Shown piece by piece: positions 56,485-64,000 of a DNA stretch of 64,000 nt (positions are counted from its first letter, which is position 1; each line of letters starts with the position of its first letter). The position numbers and the translations under genes were made by a program. The stretch lies in the NCBI RefSeq assembly GCF_018325905.1, contig NZ_AP021901.1:4216001-4280000 (forward strand), in the 5' to 3' direction. Below the pieces are notes generated by a model. It saw nothing but the letters and a program-made list of their open reading frames with translations. It searched no databases and was not told where the DNA came from. This DNA is from Pseudomonas sp. St316 (lineage in GTDB: Bacteria; Pseudomonadota; Gammaproteobacteria; Pseudomonadales; Pseudomonadaceae).

Positions 56485-57249
56485 CTATTCATTGATACGA
56501 CGGGCCAGGTGGTTGGCGCTTTCGATCAGCACCCGGCGGTAGTCGGCGTAATTGTTCTTGGCATCGGCCCGTGGGGCGACGATGCACAGGGTGGCGATGG
56601 CCACGCCGTCGGGGTCTTTGACCGGTGCGGCGAAGCAGTGAGTGAAGGTGTCGGCGACACTGTCGAAGGAGAAAAATCCATCGAGGCCGGCCTGGCGGAT
56701 TTCCTTGAGGAATTGCTCCAGGGGCAGGCGCTCGCCGTTCGGCAAAATGAAATCGTCGGGGTCGATCAGGTCGACGATCTGCTGGTCACTCAGATGCGCC
56801 AGCAGCAGGCGCCCGGACGCCGTCCACGGGATCGGCGCGTTTTCCCCGATGTCCGATGAAATGCGAAAATGCCGCTCGCCTTCCTTCATCAGCGCGACGG
56901 TGTATTTGCGCCCGTTGAGCAGGCACATCTGCGCCGTTTCCCGGGTCTGGCGCACGATCTCCTGCAAGGCCTGGTCAGCCTCGCGGCTCAGGTCGAAATG
57001 CCGCAGGTGCGCCTGCCCGAGAAAATACAACTGGCGGCCCAGGTAGACATGGCCGTCCTTGCCCACCGGCTCGAGGATGCGCCGCTCCAGCAGCGACGCC
57101 ACCAGTTCATAGACCGTGGACTTGGGGCTGCCGATGCCGCTGGCAATATCGTTCGGGCGCAGCGGCTGGCCGATCTCCTTGAGGAAATCGAGGATATCGA
57201 ACGCCCGATCCAATCCACGGGCCCGGCGTTTGATGGTGTCTTCGGTCAT
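56485..57249 (-). CDS. IclR family transcriptional regulator
   Basis: A 254-residue regulator. N-terminal winged helix at about 8-70 (RAFDILDFLKEIGQPLRPNDIA, GSPKSTVYELVASLLERRIL) and a C-terminal IclR effector domain (GENAPIPWTASGRLLLAHL, CFAAPVKDPDGVAIATLCIV). It sits between the deaminase gene and the RidA/ABC genes, all on one strand, and most likely controls them in response to the substrate. ATG 57249 has GGGAACC upstream; ATG 57264 is an alternative start with no ribosome-binding site. Confidence 0.9.
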   Translation of the reverse strand: MTEDTIKRRARGLDRAFDILDFLKEIGQPLRPNDIASGIGSPKSTVYELVASLLERRILEPVGKDGHVYLGRQLYFLGQAHLRHFDLSREADQALQEIVRQTRETAQMCLLNGRKYTVALMKEGERHFRISSDIGENAPIPWTASGRLLLAHLSDQQIVDLIDPDDFILPNGERLPLEQFLKEIRQAGLDGFFSFDSVADTFTHCFAAPVKDPDGVAIATLCIVAPRADAKNNYADYRRVLIESANHLARRINE

Positions 57250-57313
57250 GTCTTTGGTTCCCATTCAATTGGCCGGGAGTTTAACCAGACTGCTGCGCCG
57301 CCTGATAGATCGC

Positions 57314-57380
57314 TATCGCGGGCAAGCCATGCTCCCACAGAAGAATGCGTTCCCTTGTGGGAGCAAGGCTTGCCCGCGAT
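57314..57380. repeat. REP pair upstream of the IclR gene
   Basis: ATCGCGGGCAAGCCATGCTCCCACAG facing TGTGGGAGCAAGGCTTGCCCGCGAT across about 15 bases. Confidence 0.86.
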
Positions 57381-57394
57381 GAGGCCCCCGCGGT

Positions 57395-57784
57395 TCAGGA
57401 CTTCTTCTTGTAGGCCACACAATCGATCTCGACCTTGCAATCGACCATCATGCTCGCCTGCACGCAAGCCCGGGCCGGCGCGTGTTCGGGGCTGAAATAT
57501 TCACCGAAGACCTTGTTGAAACTCCAGAAATCCCGTGGGTCATCCAGCCACACGCCGCAACGCACCACGTCCTTGAGCCCGTAACCGGCTTCTTCGAGAA
57601 TGGCGATCAGGTTCTTCATCGTCTGGTGCGTCTGCTCGACGATCCCGCCAACAATGATCTCACCGTCCACCGCCGGCACCTGGCCGGACACGTGCAGCCA
57701 GCCGTCGGCCTCCACGGCCCGGGCGAAGGGCCGCGGCTGTCCGCCGCCTGCGCTGCTGCCAGTGCCGTAACGAGTAATGCTCAT
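57395..57784 (-). CDS. RidA family protein (enamine/imine deaminase)
   Basis: A 129-residue RidA/YjgF protein. Typical parts are RPFARAVEADGWLHVSGQVPA, TMKNLIAILEEAGYGLKDVV and RACVQASMMVDCKVEIDCVA, which contains the arginine that binds the substrate carboxylate and the final glutamate. RidA proteins hydrolyse reactive enamines and imines released by PLP-dependent dehydratases. Its place beside such an enzyme and an importer makes a clean-up role in that pathway likely. Confidence 0.93.
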   Translation of the reverse strand: MSITRYGTGSSAGGGQPRPFARAVEADGWLHVSGQVPAVDGEIIVGGIVEQTHQTMKNLIAILEEAGYGLKDVVRCGVWLDDPRDFWSFNKVFGEYFSPEHAPARACVQASMMVDCKVEIDCVAYKKKS

Positions 57785-57808
57785 GGATGTCTCTCCTTAT
57801 CAATGCAG

Positions 57809-58615
57809 TTAAAAACGCGTGTTCTTGAGAAATTCCGCCAGGCGTGGCGACTGTGGCCGCTCGAACAATTCCTTCGGCGGCCCCTGTTCTTCGATGCGGC
57901 CCTGGTTCATGAACACGATCTTGTCGGAGACCTCGAAGGCAAAGCGCATTTCGTGGGTCACCAGCAGCATGGTCATGCCGTCTTCGGCCAGGCCCTTGAT
58001 CACGTTCAGCACTTCGCCGACCAGTTCCGGATCCAGGGCCGAAGTGACTTCGTCGAACAGCATCAGGCTGGGGTTCATGGCAATCGCCCGGGCAATCGCC
58101 ACGCGCTGCTGCTGACCGCCAGACAACTGGCCGGGAAAGTGATCGCGCCGCTCCAACAGGCCCACTCGCTCCAGCCATTTCTCGGCCAGGGCCACCGCCT
58201 CGTCCTTGGGCAGCTTTTTCACTTTGAGCAGGCCGAGGGTGACGTTCTGCAACGCGGTCAAATGCGGGAACAGGTTGAATTGCTGGAAAGCCATGCCGGT
58301 CATGGCCCGGTGCCGGGCGATGATTTTCTCGGCGTGGCGCACGCGCTTGCCGTCGATGTCGTCGTAACCGATGGACTCGCCGTCGAGCATGATCCGGCCG
58401 CCCTGGAACTCTTCCAGCATGTTCACGCAGCGCAACAGCGTGGTCTTGCCCGAACCGCTGGAGCCGATCAGCGTGACCACGTTGCCGCGCTGCAGGCTCA
58501 GGTCCACGCCCTTGAGCACTTCCAGCGGGCCGTATTGTTTGCGCAGGCCGCGAATGTCCAGCAGTGGCTGAGTGTTGGAGGGCTCCGTATTGGAGAGATT
58601 CGAAACGTCAGTCAT
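57809..58615 (-). CDS. amino-acid-type ABC transporter ATPase
   Basis: A 268-residue GlnQ/HisP-type ATPase: Walker [11 protein letters not shown]-loop in [18 protein letters not shown], signature [14 protein letters not shown], Walker [16 protein letters not shown]-loop VTHEM. It overlaps the permease gene by 4 bases (ATGA). With two permeases and a binding protein it forms one polar amino acid uptake system; the neighbouring catabolic genes point to D-glucosaminate or a D-amino acid as cargo. Confidence 0.93.
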   Translation of the reverse strand: MTDVSNLSNTEPSNTQPLLDIRGLRKQYGPLEVLKGVDLSLQRGNVVTLIGSSGSGKTTLLRCVNMLEEFQGGRIMLDGESIGYDDIDGKRVRHAEKIIARHRAMTGMAFQQFNLFPHLTALQNVTLGLLKVKKLPKDEAVALAEKWLERVGLLERRDHFPGQLSGGQQQRVAIARAIAMNPSLMLFDEVTSALDPELVGEVLNVIKGLAEDGMTMLLVTHEMRFAFEVSDKIVFMNQGRIEEQGPPKELFERPQSPRLAEFLKNTRF

Positions 58616-59274
58616 GGCAAGGCCACCCGCTTTTCAATGTGCCGTCCGAGCAATTCGATGGCGTAATTGATGATGAAAAAGAGAAACCCGGCGAACAGGT
58701 AGAACTCCAGGGTCATGAAGGTCCGGGCGATGATCTGCTGGGTGCTGAGCAGCAACTCGGCGACGCCGATCACCGACAGCAGGGTCGATGCCTTGACGAT
58801 CTCGGTGGAGGAATTGACCCAGGTCGGCAGGATCTGCCGCAATGCCTGGGGCAACAGGACATACCCCAAGGCCTGAAAGAATGTGAGGCCGATGGCCTGG
58901 CTCGCCTCCATCTGCCCACGGGGTAATGCCTGCAAGGCACCGCGCACGATCTCGGCGACGTGCGAGCCACAAAACAGCGTCAGCCCCAGCACACCGGCCT
59001 GGAACGCGCTGATCTGCCAGCCCAGCGCCGGGGCCATGTAGAAGCAGGCCAGCACCAGCACAAACACCGGCGTGCCGCGAATCAGGTCGACGTAGAAGCG
59101 AAACGGCGCGCGCATCCAGGTCCGGCCATAGGTCAGCACCAGCCCGGCGACCAGCCCGATCAACGTGCCCAACACAATCGCCAGCAGCGAGCACTGCACA
59201 CTGGTCAGGAAGCCGGTCCACAGCGTGTCCCGGGCGACCCATAACTCATGCAACCAACTGGGTGATTCGTACAT
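58612..59274 (-). CDS. amino-acid-type ABC transporter permease
   Basis: A 220-residue HisM-type permease with five helices and the EAA loop ([22 protein letters not shown]). Typical start [24 protein letters not shown]. Its 3' end overlaps the ATPase gene and its start is 9 bases after the second permease gene. Confidence 0.93.
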   Translation of the reverse strand: MYESPSWLHELWVARDTLWTGFLTSVQCSLLAIVLGTLIGLVAGLVLTYGRTWMRAPFRFYVDLIRGTPVFVLVLACFYMAPALGWQISAFQAGVLGLTLFCGSHVAEIVRGALQALPRGQMEASQAIGLTFFQALGYVLLPQALRQILPTWVNSSTEIVKASTLLSVIGVAELLLSTQQIIARTFMTLEFYLFAGFLFFIINYAIELLGRHIEKRVALP

Positions 59275-59283
59275 GGGACACTC

Positions 59284-59946
59284 CTAACGGCGGATCGCCA
59301 GGCGCTGCTCGAAATACCGCAGCAGCATGGCAATGAGGTAACAGGCCGCGACATACAGGGCCGTGGTCACCAACCAGGTTTCGATCACCCGGTAGCTCTC
59401 CACGTTGATCTTGCGGGCGTAATAGGTCAGCTCCGGCACGGCAATCGCCGCCGCCAGGGACGTGTCCTTGAACAGCGAAATGAAGTTGTTCGACAAGGCC
59501 GGCAACACATTGCGCAGCATCACCGGCACGGTGATGTAGGCCTTCACTTGCCACTCGCCCAGGCCGATGGCCAGGCCCGCTTCACGTTGTCCCTTGTGAA
59601 TGCTCAGCAGCCCGCCGCGAAACACTTCGGTCAGGTAGGCCCCGGCGTACAGCGAGAGGGTGATGACGAACGACGGCAACTTGTCCAGGCGAATACCCAG
59701 GCTCGGCAAGGCGAAGTAGATCAACAGAATCAACACCAGGATCGGCGTATTGCGGATCACCGTCACATACACCGACGCCAGCACCCGCAAGACCCGATGC
59801 TTGCTCAGCAGCGCGAACGCCATCGCCAGGCCGATCACGCAACCGATGGCGATGGACACCAGCGCCAGGGAAAGCCCCAACCCTAGCCCCGCCAGCAAGG
59901 TGTCGAAATCGCGCCAGACGGCGGCAAAGTTCAACTGATAATTCAT
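59284..59946 (-). CDS. amino-acid-type ABC transporter permease
   Basis: A 220-residue HisM/HisQ-type permease (LLAGLGLGLSLALVSIAIG; EAA loop TEVFRGGLLSIHKGQREAGLAIG). It pairs with the permease encoded at 58612-59274 as a heterodimer. It lies 54 bases after the binding protein gene. Confidence 0.93.
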   Translation of the reverse strand: MNYQLNFAAVWRDFDTLLAGLGLGLSLALVSIAIGCVIGLAMAFALLSKHRVLRVLASVYVTVIRNTPILVLILLIYFALPSLGIRLDKLPSFVITLSLYAGAYLTEVFRGGLLSIHKGQREAGLAIGLGEWQVKAYITVPVMLRNVLPALSNNFISLFKDTSLAAAIAVPELTYYARKINVESYRVIETWLVTTALYVAACYLIAMLLRYFEQRLAIRR

Positions 59947-60000
59947 GGTCGGCAGTACCTTCGACGGAGCGCCCGCAAGTGACGCCCCGGGCTCACAGGG

Positions 60001-60849
60001 TCATTTGAATTCAACGGGAAAACCGATCGCTGGCGACGGCAGCTCGACACCGAACCACTGTTTGAAGGACGCCGCATAGGTGGGGAACTCCACGCCGGTC
60101 ATGGCTTCATGCAAGGTGGTGTTGACGAAGTTCAGCCAGTCCTGGTCGCCGCGCTTGACCGCACAGGCGTAGGTTTGCGGACTCCAGGCGTAGGCCGGGC
60201 TGCGATAGCGGCCAGGGTTCTGCACCATCAGGTATTTGACCGAGGACTGGTCGGTGGCGGCGGCATCGGCGCGGCCGGAGTTCACTGCCTGATACATCAG
60301 GTCGACGCTGTCGTACTGGTCGACCTTGGCCTTGGGCAGCGCCTGGTGCACCAGCTCCTCGGCATAGACATTCTGCAACACCGCCACGGTGACCCCGTCG
60401 CCGCCGGCCTTGAGGTCGTCGATTTCCTTGTACTTGCTGTTGGCCGGCAGCAGCAGGCCCACGCCTTCGCGGTAGTACGGCAGGGTGAACGCCACTTGCT
60501 GGGCGCGGCTGGCGGTGACGGTGATGAACTGGCAGCTCATGTCGACCTTGTCGGTCAACAGGTTGGGAATCCGCGCATCGGAAGACTGCACCACGAACTC
60601 GACCTTCTCCGGATCATTGAACAGGCCCTTGGCGACCATCCGCGCAATGTCGATATCAAATCCCTGCAACTTGCCATCCGCTCCCTGGAAGTGCCACGGC
60701 GCATTGGTACTGCCCGTGCCCACGATCAATTTCCCCCGCTGCAGCACGCTGTCCAGCTTGCTGTCGGCCGCCTGAGCGACCCCCATGGCAGCCGTCGTGG
60801 CCACGAAGAGAAAAACATACGCTTTGAACAAGGAAGGTCGGCATTGCAT
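60001..60849 (-). CDS. amino-acid-type ABC transporter substrate-binding protein
   Basis: A 282-residue periplasmic binding protein (SBP_bac_3). Signal peptide at 1-27 (FKAYVFLFVATTAAMGVAQAA). Ligand-binding lobes: KLIVGTGSTNAPWHF, LQGFDIDIARMVAKGLF, ARIPNLLTDKVDMSCQFITV. ATG 60849 has GGAG upstream and starts the signal peptide; GTG 60858 is in frame. It is first of the four ABC genes and presumably the most strongly expressed. The promoter should lie in 60850-61125. Confidence 0.92.
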   Translation of the reverse strand: MQCRPSLFKAYVFLFVATTAAMGVAQAADSKLDSVLQRGKLIVGTGSTNAPWHFQGADGKLQGFDIDIARMVAKGLFNDPEKVEFVVQSSDARIPNLLTDKVDMSCQFITVTASRAQQVAFTLPYYREGVGLLLPANSKYKEIDDLKAGGDGVTVAVLQNVYAEELVHQALPKAKVDQYDSVDLMYQAVNSGRADAAATDQSSVKYLMVQNPGRYRSPAYAWSPQTYACAVKRGDQDWLNFVNTTLHEAMTGVEFPTYAASFKQWFGVELPSPAIGFPVEFK

Positions 60850-61125
60850 GGCAAGCACTCCAGGATGAGTTTATTCCGCTATACCGGAACATGGTATGTA
60901 ACAGCGGAATAGACAGCAGAAAGTGTGCCACAGGCTTGCGATGCGCGGGTAAGGAAAATGGAAAGTCAGGGAAATCAGGAGGATGGGAAAAACAGGCGCC
61001 CGGACCGTGGCATCTGCGTGCGACCACTGCTGCTACCGTTGGCCACGACGCACGGGTAACAAGGACTCAAACCGGCGCTGCGCCGGGTACCCGGCGCACC
61101 GAAACGGAACCACTGTGGAAGATCC

Positions 61126-61218
61126 CTGTGGGAGCGAGCTTGCTCGCGATCGCGGTGTATCAGTCAATACTGATGGCGACTAACCTGACGCTATCGCGAG
61201 CAAGCTCGCTCCCACAGT
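61126..61218. repeat. REP pair, GAGCGAGCTTGCTCGCGAT type
   Basis: CTGTGGGAGCGAGCTTGCTCG and its inverse facing each other across about 40 bases, between the ABC cluster and the Cys-rich protein gene. Confidence 0.87.
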
Positions 61219-61238
61219 TGTTCGGTGGGGTTCCTGGC

Positions 61239-61580
61239 TTATTTGCGCTTGTAGCTCTTGCTGCCGCCAGGTGTGAGGCAATAAACCCCACCCCGGGGGC
61301 CGACGCAGTAACTGCCACTGCCGCACTGGCAACCGTCGGCTTGCTTGAGCAAAGACTGGGGCCGGGCTTCGTTGCGAAGCCCCGGCACAGCGGAACAGGA
61401 CTTCTTCGAAGCACTGATGGACCCGTCATTGCACAGGAAGGTATCGCCGTCACACCCAGCGATACCGCCCTTACGCCCGGAACACGGTTGATTGGCGGCG
61501 AAGGCCGAAGTGCCCAGGGCCAACAACAGGATCGCAACGCAGGTGTGAAGTAAAGCGGACGTTCCGTGACAGGGCTTCAT
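61239..61580 (-). CDS. secreted Cys-rich small protein
   Basis: A 113-residue protein with a signal peptide (about 1-28, cut after AFA). The mature part has about nine Cys in short spacings (QPCSGRKGGIAGCDGDTFLC, GCQCGSGSYCVGPRGGVYCL), suggesting a disulfide-bonded fold. The first half resembles small Gammaproteobacterial proteins of unknown function. GGAAGCTACC precedes ATG 61580. It is periplasmic or exported; the role is unknown. Confidence 0.75.
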   Translation of the reverse strand: MKPCHGTSALLHTCVAILLLALGTSAFAANQPCSGRKGGIAGCDGDTFLCNDGSISASKKSCSAVPGLRNEARPQSLLKQADGCQCGSGSYCVGPRGGVYCLTPGGSKSYKRK

Positions 61581-61635
61581 GGTAGCTTCCAGGCCAATTG
61601 ATAGCCCTATGCTATCACCAAGCAATCCACTGTAC

Positions 61636-63282
61636 CTAACGCCCGCAAAATCTCACCCTGGATAACATCCGCAAATCCCCCTCGCGGTAATAGTCATCAC
61701 TCCAGCTGTCATCCATCGCCAGCGGCTTGACCTGCTTGAGGGCGAGTTTCTTTGCGAAATAGCGAAAGCGGTAGTGCTCATAGAAGCGCAGCAGCTCCAG
61801 CCCGTAGCGGTCGGCCAGGTCGGTGTCGCCCTGGATGATCAGGTAGTTTTCGTCGTTGCCGCTGCTGGCGGCGGCGCTCAGGTTATGGCTGCCGCTGAGG
61901 ATGGTCGGCGTATCGCTGGTGAAGTCGGTGACGATGGCCTTGGTGTGCACCAGCAGGTTGCCCTTCTGGCCTTTCATGTTTTCCCGCAGCCAGCCTTCCA
62001 GGCCGGTGTTGAGCAACGCGGTGGCGGCGAATTCAGCGGTGCGGTCGGCGTGAAAGCCGGTGATGCGGCTCTTGGTGTTTTGCAGGCCGTAGCGCAACAC
62101 GTCGTCATTGGGTGCGCCGAGCAGGGCGTCGAGGATGTGGTCGGGCAACACAAACGCGGTGACGAACAACAGGTCCTTTCGCGCCCCCTTGATGATGTCT
62201 ACGAAGCGATCCAGGTCGCCCTCCCCGATGCGCGGCGAGAACCCGGCGAACAGCGCCTGCCCCGGGTCCATGGGGTTGTGCTCGGTCAGCCACTGGCGCG
62301 TCGCATCGACGTCCTGCGGGGCGGCCCAGATCTGCTCGAACACCTGGAGGTAGCTGTCGCTCACCCGAGGGTCGTCCAGCACATGAACGACGTTGGCCTG
62401 GCGATAGACACCGTTGGCGGTGAAGTTGGTGCTGCCGCACAGCACGGCTTCGGGTTGTCGTGAACCGCTGCCCTGCACCTTGCTCAGCACGATGAACTTG
62501 TTGTGAAAAATGTTGTGGGTGACCCGCCCACGCTTGTTGGCCGCAGGCATGTTCTCGAGGCTGGCTTCGTTGCGTGCCGTGGTGTCGTCTCCCGGCTCGG
62601 CGTGATACAGCACTCGAACCTGGGCGCCACGAGTGTGAGCGGCGGTCACCGCATCGACGATCACCGGCAGTTCGTATTCATAAATGGCGACATCCAGGGC
62701 CCAATTGGCATCCAGCGCCCGATCGATAAAACCGGTCAGGCGCCCCAGTAAGCCATTTTCCAACCAGCGACGCGGGGCGTCGGGCCAGTCATCGATGGAC
62801 AGGTGCTTGTTGGCGTCGATCAGCGCGTCCACTTCAGGAAACTTGCGCTGGAACGCCTGGCTGGCGGCCACGGCACGGTTGAAGATCACCCGCTGGTTGG
62901 CCGGCTGTCCGTCGTCGCTGGTGACGGTGACCTCCAGGCATTCGCCCAACTGCGGTGCATCGGGGCTGCCGTAGGCCAGATGCACGCGGTAGTGGATCGT
63001 CACGCCAGGGTTGACCGCGTAGTCGGCCCAGCGAAATTTCTGCAAGGGCGCCTTGTCGCTGGGCGTGGCATGAAACTGGGGAAACGTATGGGCCTTGTCG
63101 GGGAAGGTCAGGCTGTTGAACAGGAACAGCCAGGGCTTGTCACCCTGCTGCTTCTCGATGGCAAAGCCCAGCAAGCCCTTGCGCCGGTGTTCGGCCAAGT
63201 CCATGGCGAGCAGCACGCCGTTGGTGCCGGCATAGGCCTTGACCCGAAAATCGTCCTGGGCGTTGGTGACGAGTACGCGCAT
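61636..63282 (-). CDS. phospholipase D-like protein
   Basis: A 548-residue protein with two HKD-type halves: HNKFIVL near 255 with downstream GSTNFT, and HTKAIVTDF near 440 with GSHNLS. Such pairs hydrolyse phosphodiesters in lipids or nucleic acids. There is no signal peptide. The first 150 residues are an extra beta-rich domain. Members in Pseudomonas include secreted effectors and nucleases, so the substrate is open. It stands 55 bases from the Cys-rich gene on the same strand. Confidence 0.82.
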   Translation of the reverse strand: MRVLVTNAQDDFRVKAYAGTNGVLLAMDLAEHRRKGLLGFAIEKQQGDKPWLFLFNSLTFPDKAHTFPQFHATPSDKAPLQKFRWADYAVNPGVTIHYRVHLAYGSPDAPQLGECLEVTVTSDDGQPANQRVIFNRAVAASQAFQRKFPEVDALIDANKHLSIDDWPDAPRRWLENGLLGRLTGFIDRALDANWALDVAIYEYELPVIVDAVTAAHTRGAQVRVLYHAEPGDDTTARNEASLENMPAANKRGRVTHNIFHNKFIVLSKVQGSGSRQPEAVLCGSTNFTANGVYRQANVVHVLDDPRVSDSYLQVFEQIWAAPQDVDATRQWLTEHNPMDPGQALFAGFSPRIGEGDLDRFVDIIKGARKDLLFVTAFVLPDHILDALLGAPNDDVLRYGLQNTKSRITGFHADRTAEFAATALLNTGLEGWLRENMKGQKGNLLVHTKAIVTDFTSDTPTILSGSHNLSAAASSGNDENYLIIQGDTDLADRYGLELLRFYEHYRFRYFAKKLALKQVKPLAMDDSWSDDYYREGDLRMLSRVRFCGR

Positions 63283-63362
63283 GGTTCACTCCTGTGAGAG
63301 GGCCGCCTGAGCATAGTGCAGTGATGCGGGTTAAGGGGAGATCCGGGACCGAGGTGATGCTA

Positions 63363-63455
63363 ATCGCGAGCAAGCTCGCTCCCACAGGGGGACTGGGTGT
63401 TCATCCGTTATGTGCGCACAGCGAAACCAGATGTGGGAGCGAGCTTGCTCGCGAT
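63363..63455. repeat. REP pair, GAGCGAGCTTGCTCGCGAT type
   Basis: ATCGCGAGCAAGCTCGCTCCCACAG and TGTGGGAGCGAGCTTGCTCGCGAT face each other across about 45 bases between the PLD-like and VWA genes. Confidence 0.87.
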
Positions 63456-63480
63456 GGGGCCTTCACAGTCAAAGAACATT

Positions 63481-64000
63481 TCAAGTGGTCTCATCGATGT
63501 GCCGATACTCAGCCCCCAGCTGCCCCGCCAACTGCCGGGCCCGGCCCAGGCGAATCGGGCCGCGCTCGATGTCGATCAACAGGCACGGGCAGTCGAGTGG
63601 CGGCGCCGTCAAGCCGTCCTTCAGCCGTCCGTCCGTCATCACCAGCACCCGCCGCTGCTCAGCCGGGTAGCGCTTGCGCCGGGCTTGCAGCCAACGACCG
63701 GCCTCTTGCAGCGCCGCTTGCAACGGCGTCCCGCCTCCGGCGCCGAGTTCGTCGAGCCACTCCCGCAGGCCGGCGGAGGCCTTGAGCCCTTGCACCTGCC
63801 AGTTCGGTTGCGTGCCGCTGGCCGTCAACAGCGCCAAGCGGGCGCGCTGTCGGTAGGCTTCGTCGAACAACTGCGCCAGCAGGCCTTTGCCATCACTCAA
63901 GGCGCGATGACGACGGGTCGAGGCCGACGCATCGACGATCACCAGCCACAGCTCATGGGGCGACCGATGGCGAGCGTGCCAGCGCAGGTCCTCACGCAAA
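63481..64000 (-). CDS. VWA domain protein, ChlD-like, C-terminal part (partial)
   Basis: About 173 residues of a von Willebrand A domain: metal site VIVDASAST (D-x-S-x-S), the conserved TP in GAGGGTPLQAAL and D in VMTDGRLKDG. The opening LREDLRWHARHR is the typical run into the VWA domain of ChlD-like subunits of magnesium/cobalt chelatase-type AAA systems. No initiation site is seen, so the gene continues beyond the right edge; in Pseudomonas it usually follows a ChlI-like ATPase gene near cobN. Confidence 0.85.
   Translation of the reverse strand, partial: LREDLRWHARHRSPHELWLVIVDASASTRRHRALSDGKGLLAQLFDEAYRQRARLALLTASGTQPNWQVQGLKASAGLREWLDELGAGGGTPLQAALQEAGRWLQARRKRYPAEQRRVLVMTDGRLKDGLTAPPLDCPCLLIDIERGPIRLGRARQLAGQLGAEYRHIDETT

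Overview
The window reads as a chromosome of the Pseudomonas fluorescens group (Gammaproteobacteria). The block gacA-uvrC-pgsA-tRNA-Gly, the aroG-type, yejABEF, bdlA-like and 3-hydroxybutyrate genes, and many short REP palindromes (cores GAGCGAGCTTGCTCGCGAT and GCAAGGCTTGCCCGCGAT) in the right part are all typical of that group. It has two distinct halves.

Left half (1 to about 26,960): one end of an integrative and conjugative element (ICE) of the ICEclc/PAGI-2/PFGI-1 kind. It ends at the 3' end of a tRNA-Gly(GCC) gene, and a 613-residue tyrosine integrase lies next to the tRNA; the other end of the element is off the left edge. Conjugation and maintenance genes come first: a TIGR03755-like 3' end, a small membrane protein, TraG-N, DUF3742, an ArdC-like protein and a MobH relaxase. 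Then comes cargo: a low-GC membrane protein, decayed genes (IclR-like and CoiA-like fragments, an IS66 relic) and a defence island. The island holds Shedu SduA, a zinc-ribbon-like protein, a DUF5623 protein, a Gabija-type pair (OLD/TOPRIM nuclease plus UvrD-like helicase), an unknown membrane-tethered protein, a four-gene operon of three small unknown proteins and a HEPN-motif protein, and a convergent 791-residue unknown protein that also carries a C-terminal Rx4H motif. That operon plus the 791-residue gene is the best candidate for an undescribed system. I saw no REP palindromes in this half.

Right half (27 to 64 kb): core chromosome. pgsA, uvrC and gacA are read toward the tRNA. A nitrilase/GNAT pair follows, then a DAHP synthase preceded by two aromatic-rich leader peptides and an intrinsic terminator (attenuation). 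Next are an Ig-like repeat protein, a frameshifted family I lipase, a parvulin, the yejABEF peptide ABC transporter, a BdlA-like soluble chemoreceptor and a Trp-rich small protein. A sigma54 activator (HbcR-like) is followed by a -24/-12 promoter, two candidate activator sites and its presumed target operon (GntP permease, 3-hydroxybutyrate dehydrogenase), with acetoacetyl-CoA synthetase beyond. Then come a PilT/PilU ATPase, a hybrid histidine kinase, a second parvulin and a 16-copy 9-bp minisatellite derived from a REP.

At 54 to 61 kb a cluster on the minus strand (sugar-acid kinase KdgK, PLP deaminase/dehydratase, IclR regulator, RidA, four-part amino-acid-type ABC importer) fits a D-glucosaminate catabolic pathway: import, dehydration/deamination to 2-keto-3-deoxygluconate, then phosphorylation. 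The window closes with a Cys-rich secreted protein, a phospholipase-D-like protein and the C-terminal part of a ChlD-like VWA protein.
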